This document shows, in pieces, positions 46,437 to 58,000 of a stretch of 64,000 nt of DNA. The DNA lies in the NCBI GenBank assembly GCA_026261815.1, contig JAMPIT010000549.1, positions 186,001-250,000 of the forward strand, read 5' to 3'. This DNA is from Monarcha castaneiventris obscurior (lineage: Eukaryota; Chordata; Aves; Passeriformes; Monarchidae). Below the pieces are notes generated by a model that worked only from the letters and a program-made list of their open reading frames with translations, had not been told where the DNA came from and made no database searches. Numbering within the stretch: the stretch's first letter is position 1; the number at the start of each line of letters is the position of its first letter. A program made the position numbers and the translations under genes.

Positions 46437-48519
46437 ACTTCATTGGTGTTGACAAGAGCTAAGTGGTTAAACTCTATTCTAACACCCATAAAAACCCAGG
46501 TTCTTCCTATATTGAAAATAAAATAAAAAATTAAAATTAAAAACTCTAATGGAATATATGGTGATATGCTGCAAGCTGGAAAACACCAAGAAAGATGTTC
46601 AGATGATTGAATAGATCAATCTTTTCATTTAAAAATTGGAAGATGGGAAAGAAAGCTGCTAGTACTCCAAGTGAAAGGGTCAGCCCTTCCAGTGAGTTAA
46701 ATACTGAGAGTTATCCCATGTCTGATGAGAGCACAGCATAAAATACTTACGTATTGAAACATTTTAGATTTAGATATTAAAATAAGACTTAGACAAAAAA
46801 AAAAAAAATCAGATTTTACACTTTAAAACTTCCCTTGCACTATTTTGATGGTTTTTTGGTTCTTTGAACTGAGGAAAACGGCTCTGAATACAAAGTGTTC
46901 CAATGACCTTTCCTCATCCCCCCCATGTCAGGATGGTTTGTTTTGCCAGGTTTAGGTGATTTTGGATGAACTCAGACTTCCCCACTCTTTCACCTATATC
47001 TGGGAAAAAATACTAAAATATTTTCATTGCTCGAATTTGAAAAAGGGCTACAAATACAATGAGAAGGGATGTTGCAGCAGTTAGAATATTTATCTGGAAA
47101 AATTAAAAAAAGAAAAAGATATGAAGAAAAAAACTCAGAAGAAATAAGAGTATTTCTTGCTTCAGAAGATCATTCGTGCTGTGCTACACTAGAAAATCCT
47201 CCAGCCTTGTAAACAATGATTCAGCTCCCTCTCCTCCCTCCCTTTTCCTGAGCATCCTCAAGATTGTGGAGAATCCTAAAAATTTTGAAGCCGCCTGAAG
47301 AAGACAGCCAGGTAAATCCTATTGTCACGTATGGCTACATGATCATTAGAGCTTATTTGTTCAAGTCCCAGTATCACTCTTGAAAATGAGTGTCATAATT
47401 GATAAAATTTCTCTCTAGGCCCTTTTTATCATTATTCTTCCTTTCAAACAGGGAGCAATATTGATTCTGAGGTAGAGTAATATATTAATGACTCTGAAAT
47501 GCTCAGATGGTGTATTATAGTATATATCATAGTATTTTTAGATTCACTGAAATGGCTTTTTTTTCCTTGCTGCTTTAGTGGTTGGCAGAGAGGATGCACA
47601 GCCAAGGAGCAGTTCTGGCCAGCTCTGCCAGCTGTCACACAGCTTAATAAAAAGCACTCAGGAAGGAGCAGAAATGATATTAAATTGTTGCTCCGATGTA
47701 ATGTGACCGCTAACTTGGATTGTGTCTCCAATTCACTCAATTTAATTTGCATTCTAATCCATTTTTGCTCTGGAAAACATTTAAGTACATTGATTGATGC
47801 TCTAAAGGAGCAAGTGCTCAAGCATCCTGTAGATGTGCTGAGTTCCCACTGTGAAAATTGGGCTGTGTTTTTAGTGGAAAAGGTAAAAGTTGCAGTTGAT
47901 GATATATTTCCTTTTCCATAAACTTAGTATTTTTTAGCACTGTTTTGTCATACATTGCTGACATGTGTCCCTGCTCCTGCAGAACACGACGGAACAAATT
48001 ATATAGATACAAAACAGAGACCATATTTATGGGAAAAACAGCTCTGTTCAAGTAATTGAAAATGAAATACATTTTAGCCCAGTGTATGATATACTTAAGG
48101 AATTTTTCTATTCCTGTTAAAAAGTTGAACTAAATCATCCCTGCTTGTCACCAAACCTTTTCCTTTTGTACCTTTGGCGGCAGAAGTACAACAATGAAAA
48201 TTAACTAGCATTTCAGTATTTATCGTATTTCTGCTTTGCTCTATGTTTGGTTTGGTTTGGTCTGTTTCCCCAATCATGTAGTCCTTGTCTCATATGTTCA
48301 TTCTTTTCAAGGAGTTCTCACAGGCCTGACTTGGGGGAAAAAGCGTTGTAAGGGAAGCCTTTGAGGCATTTGAGATGTCAGAAGTTAAGAGTGAGCACCA
48401 AGGAGCTGTTGTGTTACTTTTAATATAACAAGTACCGTGTGTTACAAATAAAGAATTAAATTGCATGGCCCACATGGGCTCTTCTCTATATCGAATTTTG
48501 TGCTTTACTAATGGTGGAA
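46437..48519. other. Unique AT-rich sequence with a long two-strand open stretch
   Basis: An A run at about 46796-46808. From 47444 to 47921 overlapping frames of 125 codons (minus) and 140 codons (plus) are open. Neither has a recognisable domain, and the stretch may be a conserved non-coding element (see findings). A GGTTT run lies at about 48246-48262. Confidence 0.5.
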
Positions 48520-48711
48520 GCAGGGTGGAGCCAGGTCGGGGTCAGGCCCTACTTCCAGGGAACAAGGGATGGGGCTAGAGGAAACGGCCTCAAGCTGTGC
48601 CAGGGGAGGCTGAGGTTGGACATCAGGAGGAATTTCTCCATGGAAAGGGTTGTTAAACATTGTCAGGGGCTGCTCAGGGAGGTGGTGGAGTTCCCATCCC
48701 TGAAGGTGTCC
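48520..48711 (+). repeat. CR1 LINE internal 3'-region fragment
   Basis: 'GGTGGAGCCAGGTCGGGGTC', 'TAGAGGAAACGGCCTCAAGC', 'AGGTTGGACATCAGGAGGAA' and 'GGGAGGTGGTGGAGTTCCCA' follow the CR1 order. The copy stops before the 3' tail. Confidence 0.93.
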
Positions 48712-49627
48712 TTTATTTTTAACATAAGAACAGATGCTAAAAAGAAAGGAGCAATAATATAAAAATTTCCTATACAAACTAGCTTTTTCCTCTGCATGGA
48801 GAAGACGTTTTCTATTTTAAATTTTAATACAGCAACTTCGCTTCTCACAGTGTGTAGGAACCAATTATATTAATGGTATTTTCAGCTCAGACTAAGATGG
48901 TTTGGTCTATTAATGTTCATTGTCAGTGTCTTACCCAGAAGCAGTAGGATGAACTCTGCCTGCCACTAATGCTCCATTTCTGTCTCTTTGTGTGGTTGTT
49001 TCAGCAGGAGAATGTGCTGGATGAGCCACTGAAAACAGATGTACAACACCAGATGAAAAAGTGCTGCCTCGTGTTGGATTTCTGTGGGCAGCTGGTGTTA
49101 TACCTTTTAAATGTCTCTTTATGTTTGCCAGAATAGCATAATAGTCAATTCTCTCCTCAATCACAAGCTGCCTGCTCTGGGTAAATAGCAAGGTGTTACA
49201 TCTATTTGTCTCTCTGTAACAGAGCCTTTCTAGTTAATCCATTAGTCTCCCACTAATACAGATTAAAATCTACAGAAGTCAAGGAAAAAAACCACCCAAA
49301 CTAAGTTGTGTACAAGTACCCAAAATAGCAAAAACTGAAGAGACAATTCCTGCCGTACATGAAGTAGATTGCAGTTGTTTGGCTGGCTGTTCCTTCATAG
49401 TTTGTTCTTTTTTTAATTGAATTTCTTTGTGTCTTTATCTTAGAGCATTCTTTCAGGGTCATTTTTCCTTGAAGATGCCTTAATATTATGCACACAGATA
49501 TAATCATGGGATCCAAGAATGGTTTATTGCAAGGCACCTTAATTATCACCTGCTTACAACCCCTGGCTGATTCCTGAACCTTTCCTCATACCAAGTAGCA
49601 TTTCATTCCTTATGTGCTCCATTACCA
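48712..49627. other. Unique AT-rich sequence
   Basis: No gene or repeat recognised before the satellite starts. Confidence 0.6.
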
Positions 49628-52109
49628 CTCTGGGATGTCACACAGCCCCCTGTGATGCCACAGCCCACTCTGTGATATCACAGCCAACTCTGTGATGTCA
49701 CAGCCCAGTCTGTGATGTCACACATCCATCTGTGATGCCACACATCCATCTGTGATGTCACAGCACACTCTGTGATATCACACATCAATCTGTGATGTCA
49801 CACAGCCCTCTGTGATGTCACAGCTGGTTCTGTGATGTCACAGCTTGCTCTGTGATGTCACACAGCTGCCCGTGGTGTCACAGCCCATTCTGTGATGTCA
49901 CACAGCCAACTCTGTGATGTCACACCTCCATCTGTGATGTCACACAGTGCCCTGTGATATCACACCAACCCCTGTGATGTCACAGAGGCTTCTGTGATGT
50001 CACAGCCCAGTCTGTGATGTCACACATCCATCTGTGATGCCACAAAGCACCCTGTGATGTCCCAGCGCACTCTGTGATGTCACATAGCCTGTGAGATGTC
50101 ACACAGCCCACTCTGTGATGTCACACTGCCCCCTCTGATCTCACACATCCTTGTGACGTCAAATTGCTGCTGTCACACAGCCAACACTGTGATGTCACAG
50201 AGCCCCCTGTGATGTCACAGAGCCCCCTGTGATGTCACAGCCCACTCTGTGATGTCACACAGCCATCTTTGATGTTACAAAGCCAACTCCGTGATGTCAC
50301 ACTGCCATCTGCGATGTCACACAGCCCTTGGTGATGTCTCAGCCCATTCTGTGATGTCACACAGCCCCCTGTGATGTCACAGCCCATTCTGTGATGTCAC
50401 ACATCCATCTGTGAGGTCACAGCCCACTCTGTGATGTCACACATCAATCTGTGATATTGCACAGCCCCCTGTGATGTCACAGAGCCATCTATGATGTCAC
50501 ACAGCCCCCTGTGATGTCACACTGACCGCTCTGTGATGTCAACGCCCACTATGTGATTTCTCACATCCATCTGTGATGTCACACAGCCCTCTGTGATGTC
50601 ACAGCTGGTGCTGTGATGTCGCACAGCCACCCTGTGATGTCACACAGCCCCCTGTGATGTCACAGCCCACTCTGTGATGTCACACATCCCACACTGTAAT
50701 GTCACAGCCCCCTGTGATGTCGCACAGCCCCCTGTGATGTTGCACAGCCATCTGTGATGTCACAGCCAATTCTGTGATGTCACACAGCCCCCTCTGATGC
50801 CACATAGCCCCTGTGATGTCACACTGACCGCTCTGTGATGTCACCAGCCACTATGTGATTTCTCACATCCATCTGTGATGTCACACAGCCCTCTGTGATG
50901 TCACATAGCCTCTGTGATGTCACACAACCATCTCTGATGTCACATAGCCACTGTGATGTCACAGCCCACTCTGTGATGTCACACATCAAACTGTGATGTC
51001 ACACAGCCCCCTCTGATGCCACATAGCCCCTGTGATGTCACAGAGCCATCTATGATGTCACACAGCCCCCTGTGATGTCACACCGACCGCTCTGTGATGT
51101 CACCAGCCACTATGTGATTTCTCACATCCATCTGTGATGTCACACAGCCCTCTATGATGTCACAGCTGGCTCTGTGATGTCACACAGCCACCCTGTGATG
51201 TCACACTACCTTCTGTGATGTCACAGCCCACTCTGTGATGTCACACAGCCCCCTGTGATGTCACATAGGCCCTGTGATGTCACAACCCACTCTGTGATGC
51301 CACACTGCCCCCTCTGATCTCACACATCCATCTGTGATGTCACACATCCATCTGTGATGTCACACAGCCCCCTGTGATGTCACAGCACACTTGTGATGTC
51401 ACACATCAATCTGTGATGTCACACAGCCCCCTGTGATGTCAAATAACCCCTGTGATGTCACAGCCCATTCTGTGATGTCACACATCCATCTGTAAGGTCA
51501 CAGCCCACTCTGTGATGTCACACATCCATCTGTGATGTCACACATCCATCTGTGATGTCACAGCCCCCTGTGATGTCATACAGCCATCTGTGATGTCACA
51601 CAGCCATCTGAAATGTCACAAAGCCCCCTGTGATGTCTCAGCCCATTCTGTGATGTCACACAGCCCCTGTGATGTCACAGCTCCCTGTGATGTCACAGCA
51701 CACTCTGTGATGTCACTGCACACTCTGATGTCACTCAGCCATCTGTGATGTCACAGCCCACTCTGTGATGTCACACAGCCTCCTGTCATTTCAAAGCTCA
51801 CTCTGTGATGTCACAGCCCACTCTGTGATGTCACATAGCTATCTGTGATGCCACACAGCCATCTGTGATGTCACATAGCTGCTGTGATATCACAGCCCAT
51901 TCTGTGACGTCACAGAGCCATCTGTGATGTCACACATCAATCTGTGATGTCACACAGCCCCCCGATGTCACATAGCCCCTGTGATGTCACAACCCACTCT
52001 GTGATGTCACACAGCCATCTGTGATGTCGCATAGCCGCTGTGATGTCACAACCCATTCTGTGATGTCACAAAGCCCACTCTTTAATGTCGCAGCCCCCTG
52101 TGATGCCAC

Positions 52110-52430
52110 ACAGCTCCCTGTGATGTCACAGCCCACTCTGTGATGTCACGTAGCCATGTGTGACGTCACATAGCTGCTGTGATGTCACAGCCCACTCTGT
52201 GTTGTCACACAGCCTCCTGTCATTTCAAAGCTCACTCTGTGATGTCACAGCCCACTCTGAAATGCCCATTCTGTGATGTCACACAGCCCCCTGTGATGTC
52301 ACAGAGCCATCTAGGATGTCACACAGCCCCCTGTGATGTCACACTGACCGCTCTGTGATGTCAACACCCACTATGTGATTTCTCACATCCATCTGTGATG
52401 TCACACAGCCCTCTGTGATGTCACAGCTGG
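52110..52430. repeat. Higher-order satellite block, copy A
   Basis: A run of irregular units, including CACGTAGCCATGTGTGACGT, 'CTGTGTTGTCACACAGCCTC', a 'CATTTCAAAGCTCACTC' unit and a 'GAAATGCCCATTCTG' unit, recurs in the same order 478-479 bp further on. Confidence 0.9.
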
Positions 52431-52589
52431 CTCTGTGATGTCACAGCTTGCTCTGTGATGTCACACAGCCCACTCTGTGATGTCACAGCCCACTCTGTGA
52501 TGTCACAGCCCACTCTGTGATGTCGCACATCCATCTTTGATGTTACACAGCCCCCTGTGATGTCACACTACCATCTGTGATGTCACACA

Positions 52590-52910
52590 GCCAACTCCGT
52601 GATGTCACAGCCCACTCTGTGATGTCACGTAGCCATGTGTGACGTCACATAGCTGCTGTGATGTCACAGCCCACTCTGTGTTGTCACACAGCCTCCTGTC
52701 ATTTCAAAGCTCACTCTGTGATGTCACAGCCCACTCTGAAATGCCCATTCTGTGATGTCACACAGCCCCCTGTGATGTCACAGAGCCATCTAGGATGTCA
52801 CACAGCCCCCTGTGATGTCACATGACCGCTCTGTGATGTCACGCCCACTATGTGATTTCTCACTCCATCTGTGATGTCACAGCCCTCTGTGATGTCACAG
52901 CTGGTGCTGT
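52590..52910. repeat. Higher-order satellite block, copy B
   Basis: Same sequence of rare unit variants as copy A, with a few 1-2-base deletions near 52823-52870. This shows that the array grew partly by duplication of multi-unit segments. Confidence 0.9.
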
Positions 52911-53472
52911 GATGTCGACAGCCCCCTGTGATGTCACACAGCCCACTCTGTGATGTCACAGCCCACTCTGTGATGTCACAAAGCCCACTCTGTGATGTCA
53001 CACATCCATCTGTGATGTCACAGCACCCTGTGATGTCACACAGCCATCTGTGATGTTACAGCCCTCTCTGTTATGTCGCACATCCATCTTTGATGTTACA
53101 CAGCCTACTCTGTGATGTCAGAGCCCACTCTGTGATGTCACACAGCCATCTGTGACATCACAGCCCACTCTGTGATGTCATACAGCCATCTGTGATGTCA
53201 CAGCACCCTGTGATGTCACACAGCCATCTGTGATGTCGCATAGGGAAAGACATAATTTACCATTCCTGGGGAAATTAGAATTTGACTCCAAATAAAGCAC
53301 TACATACTGGGATTGCTCTGAGCAAAGCCTGAACCATCGAACAGCCCCAAGCACAGAGAAGTTCATGTTCTATCATTGCCCTGAAACCGGCTCTCTGAAA
53401 ACATTGCAAGCTTGCATTGCTGGGTGCTCCTTGCTGGAATCAGGGCCTGAAGCATCCTGTGCAGAAATGCAC

Positions 53473-53550
53473 AATCACAGGATCAGTAAGGTTGGAAAAG
53501 ACCTTCAGGATCATCAAGTCCAACCCTTGGCTGAATCCCGCCATGTCCAG
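53473..53550 (-). repeat. CR1 LINE 3' tail, antisense
   Basis: 'AATCACAGGATCAGTAAGGT' then 'AAGACCTTCAGGATCATCAA' and 'GTCCAACCCTTGGCTGAA'. Confidence 0.85.
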
Positions 53551-54030
53551 AAGAATGCCTTTTCTTTTGTGCTATTTTCTGCAGATCTCCTTCTGCTTCC
53601 CTTCCCTCCTTAGGATGGCCACAGACCCATCTTCCCCTTCCTACTCCTCCCAAGAAAGTCAGAAGAAAGGAAGTTTGGGTGATGCCTTTATTGACGCTGG
53701 GTATGAAGAGGGTTGCATTGGTGATAAGAAGGTGCATCCCAAAGAAGGGAAATCCACTCTAAGGACTCCAGTAGACAGGAGGGAGTCAAGATGTGATTCA
53801 GAGGGAAATTTTGCTCCAGCCGAAGTCCTGATGACAACTCCACTCCACCATCCCCTCTGAACTCCTCTCTTACCCAGCCTGTTGGCTGTGAGGTGATGGC
53901 TCCAGTGCCAGCCCATGGGACATAGTATGAAAAGCACACAATGACAAGGAAGCGCTGGAATTCTTGCCAGCGGATGTCACAGGTGACACACTTGTACAAG
54001 AAGCAGCTAAGCCAAGTAACAGATGAGAAG
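53551..54030. other. Unique sequence, no recognised gene
   Basis: GC-richer than average. Frames of 92-147 codons on both strands overlap and have no recognisable domain. Confidence 0.5.
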
Positions 54031-54105
54031 TCACAGAATCAGAGAATGGTTTGGGTTGGAAGGGACCTTAAAAGTCATCTGGTTCCAACCCCTTGGGAAA
54101 TGTCC
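54031..54105 (-). repeat. CR1 LINE extreme 3' tail, antisense
   Basis: 'TCACAGAATCAGAGAATGGT', 'TTGGGTTGGAAGGGACCTTA' and 'AAAGTCATCTGGTTCCAACC'. Confidence 0.9.
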
Positions 54106-55670
54106 ACTTTGGATAAAACACACCAAGCTCAGGAGATTTTGGAGCCCTAAATTGATGCAGGGTTGGCAATTGGTCAGGGTGTATAATTGAAACTGACACC
54201 TGGACCCTTCCTGAGAGTTTTATCTGAGCTCCTGGTGACCATTTGTGAGCCTTTAGGAACACTGAGTGCATAGCAAGTGGCTTTAGTGGCAAGTGTGAGA
54301 AATGAGGAAAGCAGCAGACACAAGGTCACTTCATTCTGGTTTCCTGTTTTGTGAGTTAGAAAACAAAGTGAAAAGTAATTTTTTTAAAGCTTTTCAGGAA
54401 CTTAAAGGATTAATATACTCCCTGAACAAGAATAATGCATTTTTAAACAACATTCAATTGAATTGGCTTTGGGTTAGAAATACAAATATGTTTTGTTTAA
54501 TTAAAATTTTACCAAATATCTTTAATTGCTTTCTCTGATCTAAATAAATAAATGTTTGTTTAAATCATTCTAAAACTGGGGGAAACTATTAATTTTGCAT
54601 TTCCAGTAATTAAAACTTGCTTATGTATAACTATGATGATCTGACACAAATTGGGCTAAGGTAAAACTGTCAATAAACCAAAACACATGAGACCCTTCTC
54701 ATTCTTTTCTTAACTTAGCTTTTAATGGGGAGCTTGTTGCTAATACAAATTAAATAGAAAATGTACCTATTTCAACAGAGAGGAAAAAGGTAAAACAATA
54801 AACATGGATATATTTTCCATAATAAGAGGCCTTTTCAAGTCCTTTAGTAAAACTTGGGGGATGCATTATCTTTCTATCTAGTAACAATAAAATAATAAAA
54901 CGTATACTAAAAAGTATAGTGTAATGCTTAATTTTCCTGAACCTGAAAAGTGCAGTTTTGCTTAATATCTTCGTTATTTTTTTAAATAGAAATTTTATGT
55001 ACAAACAATGGCAAAAAACCCCATAAACTATAATTTGTCTTGCAGGCAAAGCTTAATGGTTATTGAAACCTTCTAGCAAATGTTTTGTATGGGCAAATAT
55101 GGGAAAATATGGGCAAATATTTCTGTGGCTGAGAGCAGAGGACACCTGGGCATCCCAGAGCCAGGCAAGGTCACCCCACCACCACAACCACTGCAAAGCA
55201 AAAATCAGTGCTCCAAAGTAGGGAACCTGGTAGCAGGTACTTGGGATGTTCAGCTGTTTAAAAATAAAGAGCAAGAAATATGTGTAAAAGACCTTTCTCT
55301 GACATTGCATCATTTTCACATTGAATTAACAACATTTTATTTGAGGATAAAATGTAAAAGTGGAAAGACAATCAAAGTGAAATAGCACCTAGAGCTCTTA
55401 CATAAATTTCATTGCTGGAAGGAGAAAGACAGCCAGATTTGTAAATAATTGCAAGTCCTTTGACAGTCCCTGATTGTTCCTGAAAAGTTTATAGGGGTTA
55501 AGAAGTGATTTGTCTTGCTTCCACAGGAAAGTGCTTTGCAGCCATGAATGGGTTATACACTTTTTATGATGGATTTAGGCAGTTCCATGAATTTACTCTC
55601 TTTCTTTTGCTTTACTTACTGTTTTTAACTCTACTGACTTGAAAAGAAATTGGATAAATAATAGGACTGT
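54106..55670. other. Unique AT-rich sequence
   Basis: No gene recognised. A short run of ATGGGCAAAT/ATGGGAAAAT units lies at about 55089-55122. Confidence 0.6.
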
Positions 55671-55818
55671 AAAATCCTGGAATGGTTTGGTTTGGAAGGA
55701 GACTTAAAGCCCACCCAGTGCCACCCCCTGCCAAGTGCAGGGACACCTTCCACTAGCCCAGGTTGCTCCAAGCCCTGTCCAACCTGCCCTTGGACGCTTC
55801 CAGGGATGGGGAACCTGG
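55671..55818 (-). repeat. CR1 LINE 3' end, antisense
   Basis: 'AATCCTGGAATGGTTTGGTT', 'CCAGTGCCACCCCCTGCCAA', 'CTTCCACTAGCCCAGGTTGC' and 'CCAACCTGCCCTTGGACGCT'. Confidence 0.94.
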
Positions 55819-57030
55819 ACAGATAAATGTTCCTGGTAGACGTGTTTCCATAGTTTTGGAACATCATCATTTAAACAATGGATTTTCACAGGTGACTATG
55901 GTTTACTGTTTATGCAGGTGTGTATAAATGGTGCAATTGTCTGGTTTCAGTTATCTCTACAGCACGAGAACTGCACTCCAAATGCTTCACCCACCTTTGC
56001 TTCTTCAGGTAGATAACGTCTCTGCCCTGTAGGAGAAATGCAGCTGGAAAGGGTAGTGTTACAATAACTCAGGACAGTCTTATATTACTGTAAATGAAAA
56101 TTAATTATAGGTTGGAACCAGATGTTTTAATGACTCTTTATACATTTTTCACTTTTGGGTTTTTTATTGATGCTGTACCCTTTGGAGGAGAAGACTTTAC
56201 TCATCTTCATGATTTACTGGTTCCTTATAGTCTTGGAGCAGACCTTATTAATTGTGATGACTAAATGCCTATTTTTCAAAAAACACTGGAATTTCCAACA
56301 GCTCCAGAGCTGACCAAATGCAAGGCTTTTGAAGTCTTTGGCACTAGAATATAAACTTTCCACCACCATAAATTCAGACCCGGCCCTAGTCTCACTGCCT
56401 CCAGAAAGAAGTGCAGGACTTGTCTGCACATTGTTGTTTTTATAGAAGCAAAATGTGTGAATAATGGCTTGGCAACACATCCTTGAGAGAAGCAACATAA
56501 ATTATCTCCGAGAGAAATAAGATATTGGTACAATAACACAGGCTGGAGAATAGAGAGGACTTTATGCAATTTGTTGGTGAGAAGATTCAGAAGTGATGGA
56601 TGTCCTGTAATTACTGAGCTGAATGCAAAATATATTTTGCAGGTGTATCCACTACTTAACTGATATAATTCTGAAATTTTACTTAAAAGTTTCATTGATT
56701 TAATGGTTTGTGGACCTGCAGCTCTCACCCTTGAAAGAACATTTGTTGTCAAAAATGCTCCTATTTTAACACTCACTTTGATGAGTGCTTTTATTTCATT
56801 GTAATTCTTCCCAGCTATTATATTTGAGAGAATTGCTATAATGGAAGCACTGGACGTTCACAGATGGTTTCATCAAAATATTTAAAACATTCACATGCTT
56901 TTATCCTGCAAGGGTTGTTACCAGATACTTTATAGCTTTTTATGAGAAAATGCTTGGTGCTCCACCTACAAAATTTTGCACATTCAGGGTTTTTTTCCAC
57001 ATCAGATGCTGCTTTGAAAACTACTTTGAT
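55819..57030. other. Unique AT-rich sequence
   Basis: A 166-codon minus-strand frame (56276-56776) is the longest one outside an obvious repeat. I recognise no domain, and it overlaps a 94-codon frame in another phase. Confidence 0.5.
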
Positions 57031-57130
57031 CTCAGAATCCCAGCATGGTCTGGGTTAACAGTGTGGTTAAGTGATCTTAACAACCATTTAGTTCCAACCC
57101 CCCTGCATGGGCAGGGACAGCTTCCACCAA
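57031..57130 (-). repeat. CR1 LINE 3' tail, antisense, diverged
   Basis: 'CTCAGAATCCCAGCATGGTC', 'TTTAGTTCCAACCCCCCTGC' and 'ATGGGCAGGGACAGCTTCCA'. Confidence 0.85.
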
Positions 57131-57162
57131 ACTTAAAGGAGAATAACATGGCAGAATGTCTG

Positions 57163-57560
57163 GATCATAGGATAGTTGAGGTTGGAAAAGATATCTGGAG
57201 ATTTTCCTGTGCTGCTTCCTCAAAGCAACATCAAATAAAGTCCTTTGCTGGACTAACCCTGCTAAGTCCCTCTTCCTCTTGTCCAGCACTGGACACATCA
57301 CTCCAGCTGTGGTATCCCAGTGCTGTGTGATGTGGAAAGTACTTCCCTTGACTCTGCTCTTCCCAAAGGCTACTGGCTGCCTTTGAGCACATGGACCTTT
57401 GTTCAGCTTTGGTGCTCACCAGGACCCCCAGATCCTTCTCTCTTCCAGCCATGTGCTGCCCAGAATGGACTACAGCATGGATTTTTTTTCTCTCCACTGG
57501 AAGGACTTAGCACTCCCCACTGTTGAATTTCATGAGATTCCTGTTGGAATTCCTGTAAAA
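57163..57560 (-). repeat. CR1 LINE 3' region, antisense, includes sequence just after ORF2
   Basis: 'GATCATAGGATAGTTGAGGT' begins a CR1 tail. It continues through 'CACCAGGACCCCCAGATCCT' and 'GTTGAATTTCATGAGATTCC', the antisense of the CR1 segment that encodes the end of the pol frame. On the minus strand a frame contains REKDLGVLVSTK, the typical 'EKDLGVLVD.K' stretch near the CR1 pol C-terminus. The frame is broken. Confidence 0.8.
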
Positions 57561-57614
57561 ATGAGAGGCTCATCTACTTCTTCTCATTCCAGATGTCTGT
57601 AGCACAGTCACCAC

Positions 57615-57765
57615 AATCATGGAATCTTAGATTCACAGGATGGCTTGGGTTGGAAAGGGCCTTTAAAGCTCATCTAGTTCCATACCCTGCCATGGGCAGG
57701 GACACCTTCCACTAGACCAGGTTGATCTGGTCAAGCCCCATCCAGCCTTGACTGGAACACTTAAT
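57615..57765 (-). repeat. CR1 LINE 3' end, antisense
   Basis: 'AATCATGGAATCTTAGATTC', 'GGCTTGGGTTGGAAAGGGCC' and 'CCCTGCCATGGGCAGGGACA'. This is the third antisense CR1 in 750 bp. Confidence 0.94.
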
Positions 57766-58000
57766 ATTGCCCATGTTGGTCTGTCTTCTCCTGGCTCTGA
57801 GCTGGCTCATTTCCCAGTTCCTAGTTTAGAGATCTCCTTTCCAGATGGGCCAATCTGGTAAAGGTATCTTTGTCCCATTTTGTCAGGTGGTTCTTGTCTC
57901 TCATGCACTTGCCAGTCTTTAAAGTTTCCTGTGTGACCATAGAAACCAAAACACTGCTTCCACCACAAATTATTTGACCTCCAGAGTTGTCCAGTCATCC

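Larger units (their letters stand above)
49628..53242. repeat. 3.6-kb satellite of about 20-bp TGTGATGTCACA units
   Basis: The array consists of roughly 170-190 units, mostly 18-22 bp long. Each carries the near-palindrome TGTGATGTCACA followed by a variable linker, often CAGCCCACTC, CACAGCCCCC, CACATCCATC or CACAGCCATC. The core TGATGTCA differs by one transition from the cAMP-response element TGACGTCA. Perfect TGACGTCA occurs at 50154, 51905, 52161 and 52640. Composition is about half GC, above the flanks. All open frames in it are by-products of the repeat. Both edges are sharp (before TGGGATGTCA at 49631, after TGATGTCGCATAG at 53242). No family name is known to me. Confidence 0.97.

Noticed and set aside
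49628..53242. CRISPR-like array of short repeats with variable spacers
   Set aside because: Units of about 20 bp with linkers of a few bases in animal DNA. There are no spacer-length unique segments and no cas genes, so this is a satellite.
52798..53366. Minus-strand frames with repeated CDIT/TSQ residues
   Set aside because: Translation of the TGATGTCA satellite. The approximately 20-bp units do not keep one frame.
53551..53960. Overlapping frames of 92-147 codons after the satellite
   Set aside because: They are open on both strands in the same GC-rich patch and none resembles a known family.
56276..56776. 166-codon minus-strand frame
   Set aside because: No recognisable domain, signal or codon bias, and AT-rich composition. 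Left as a chance frame.
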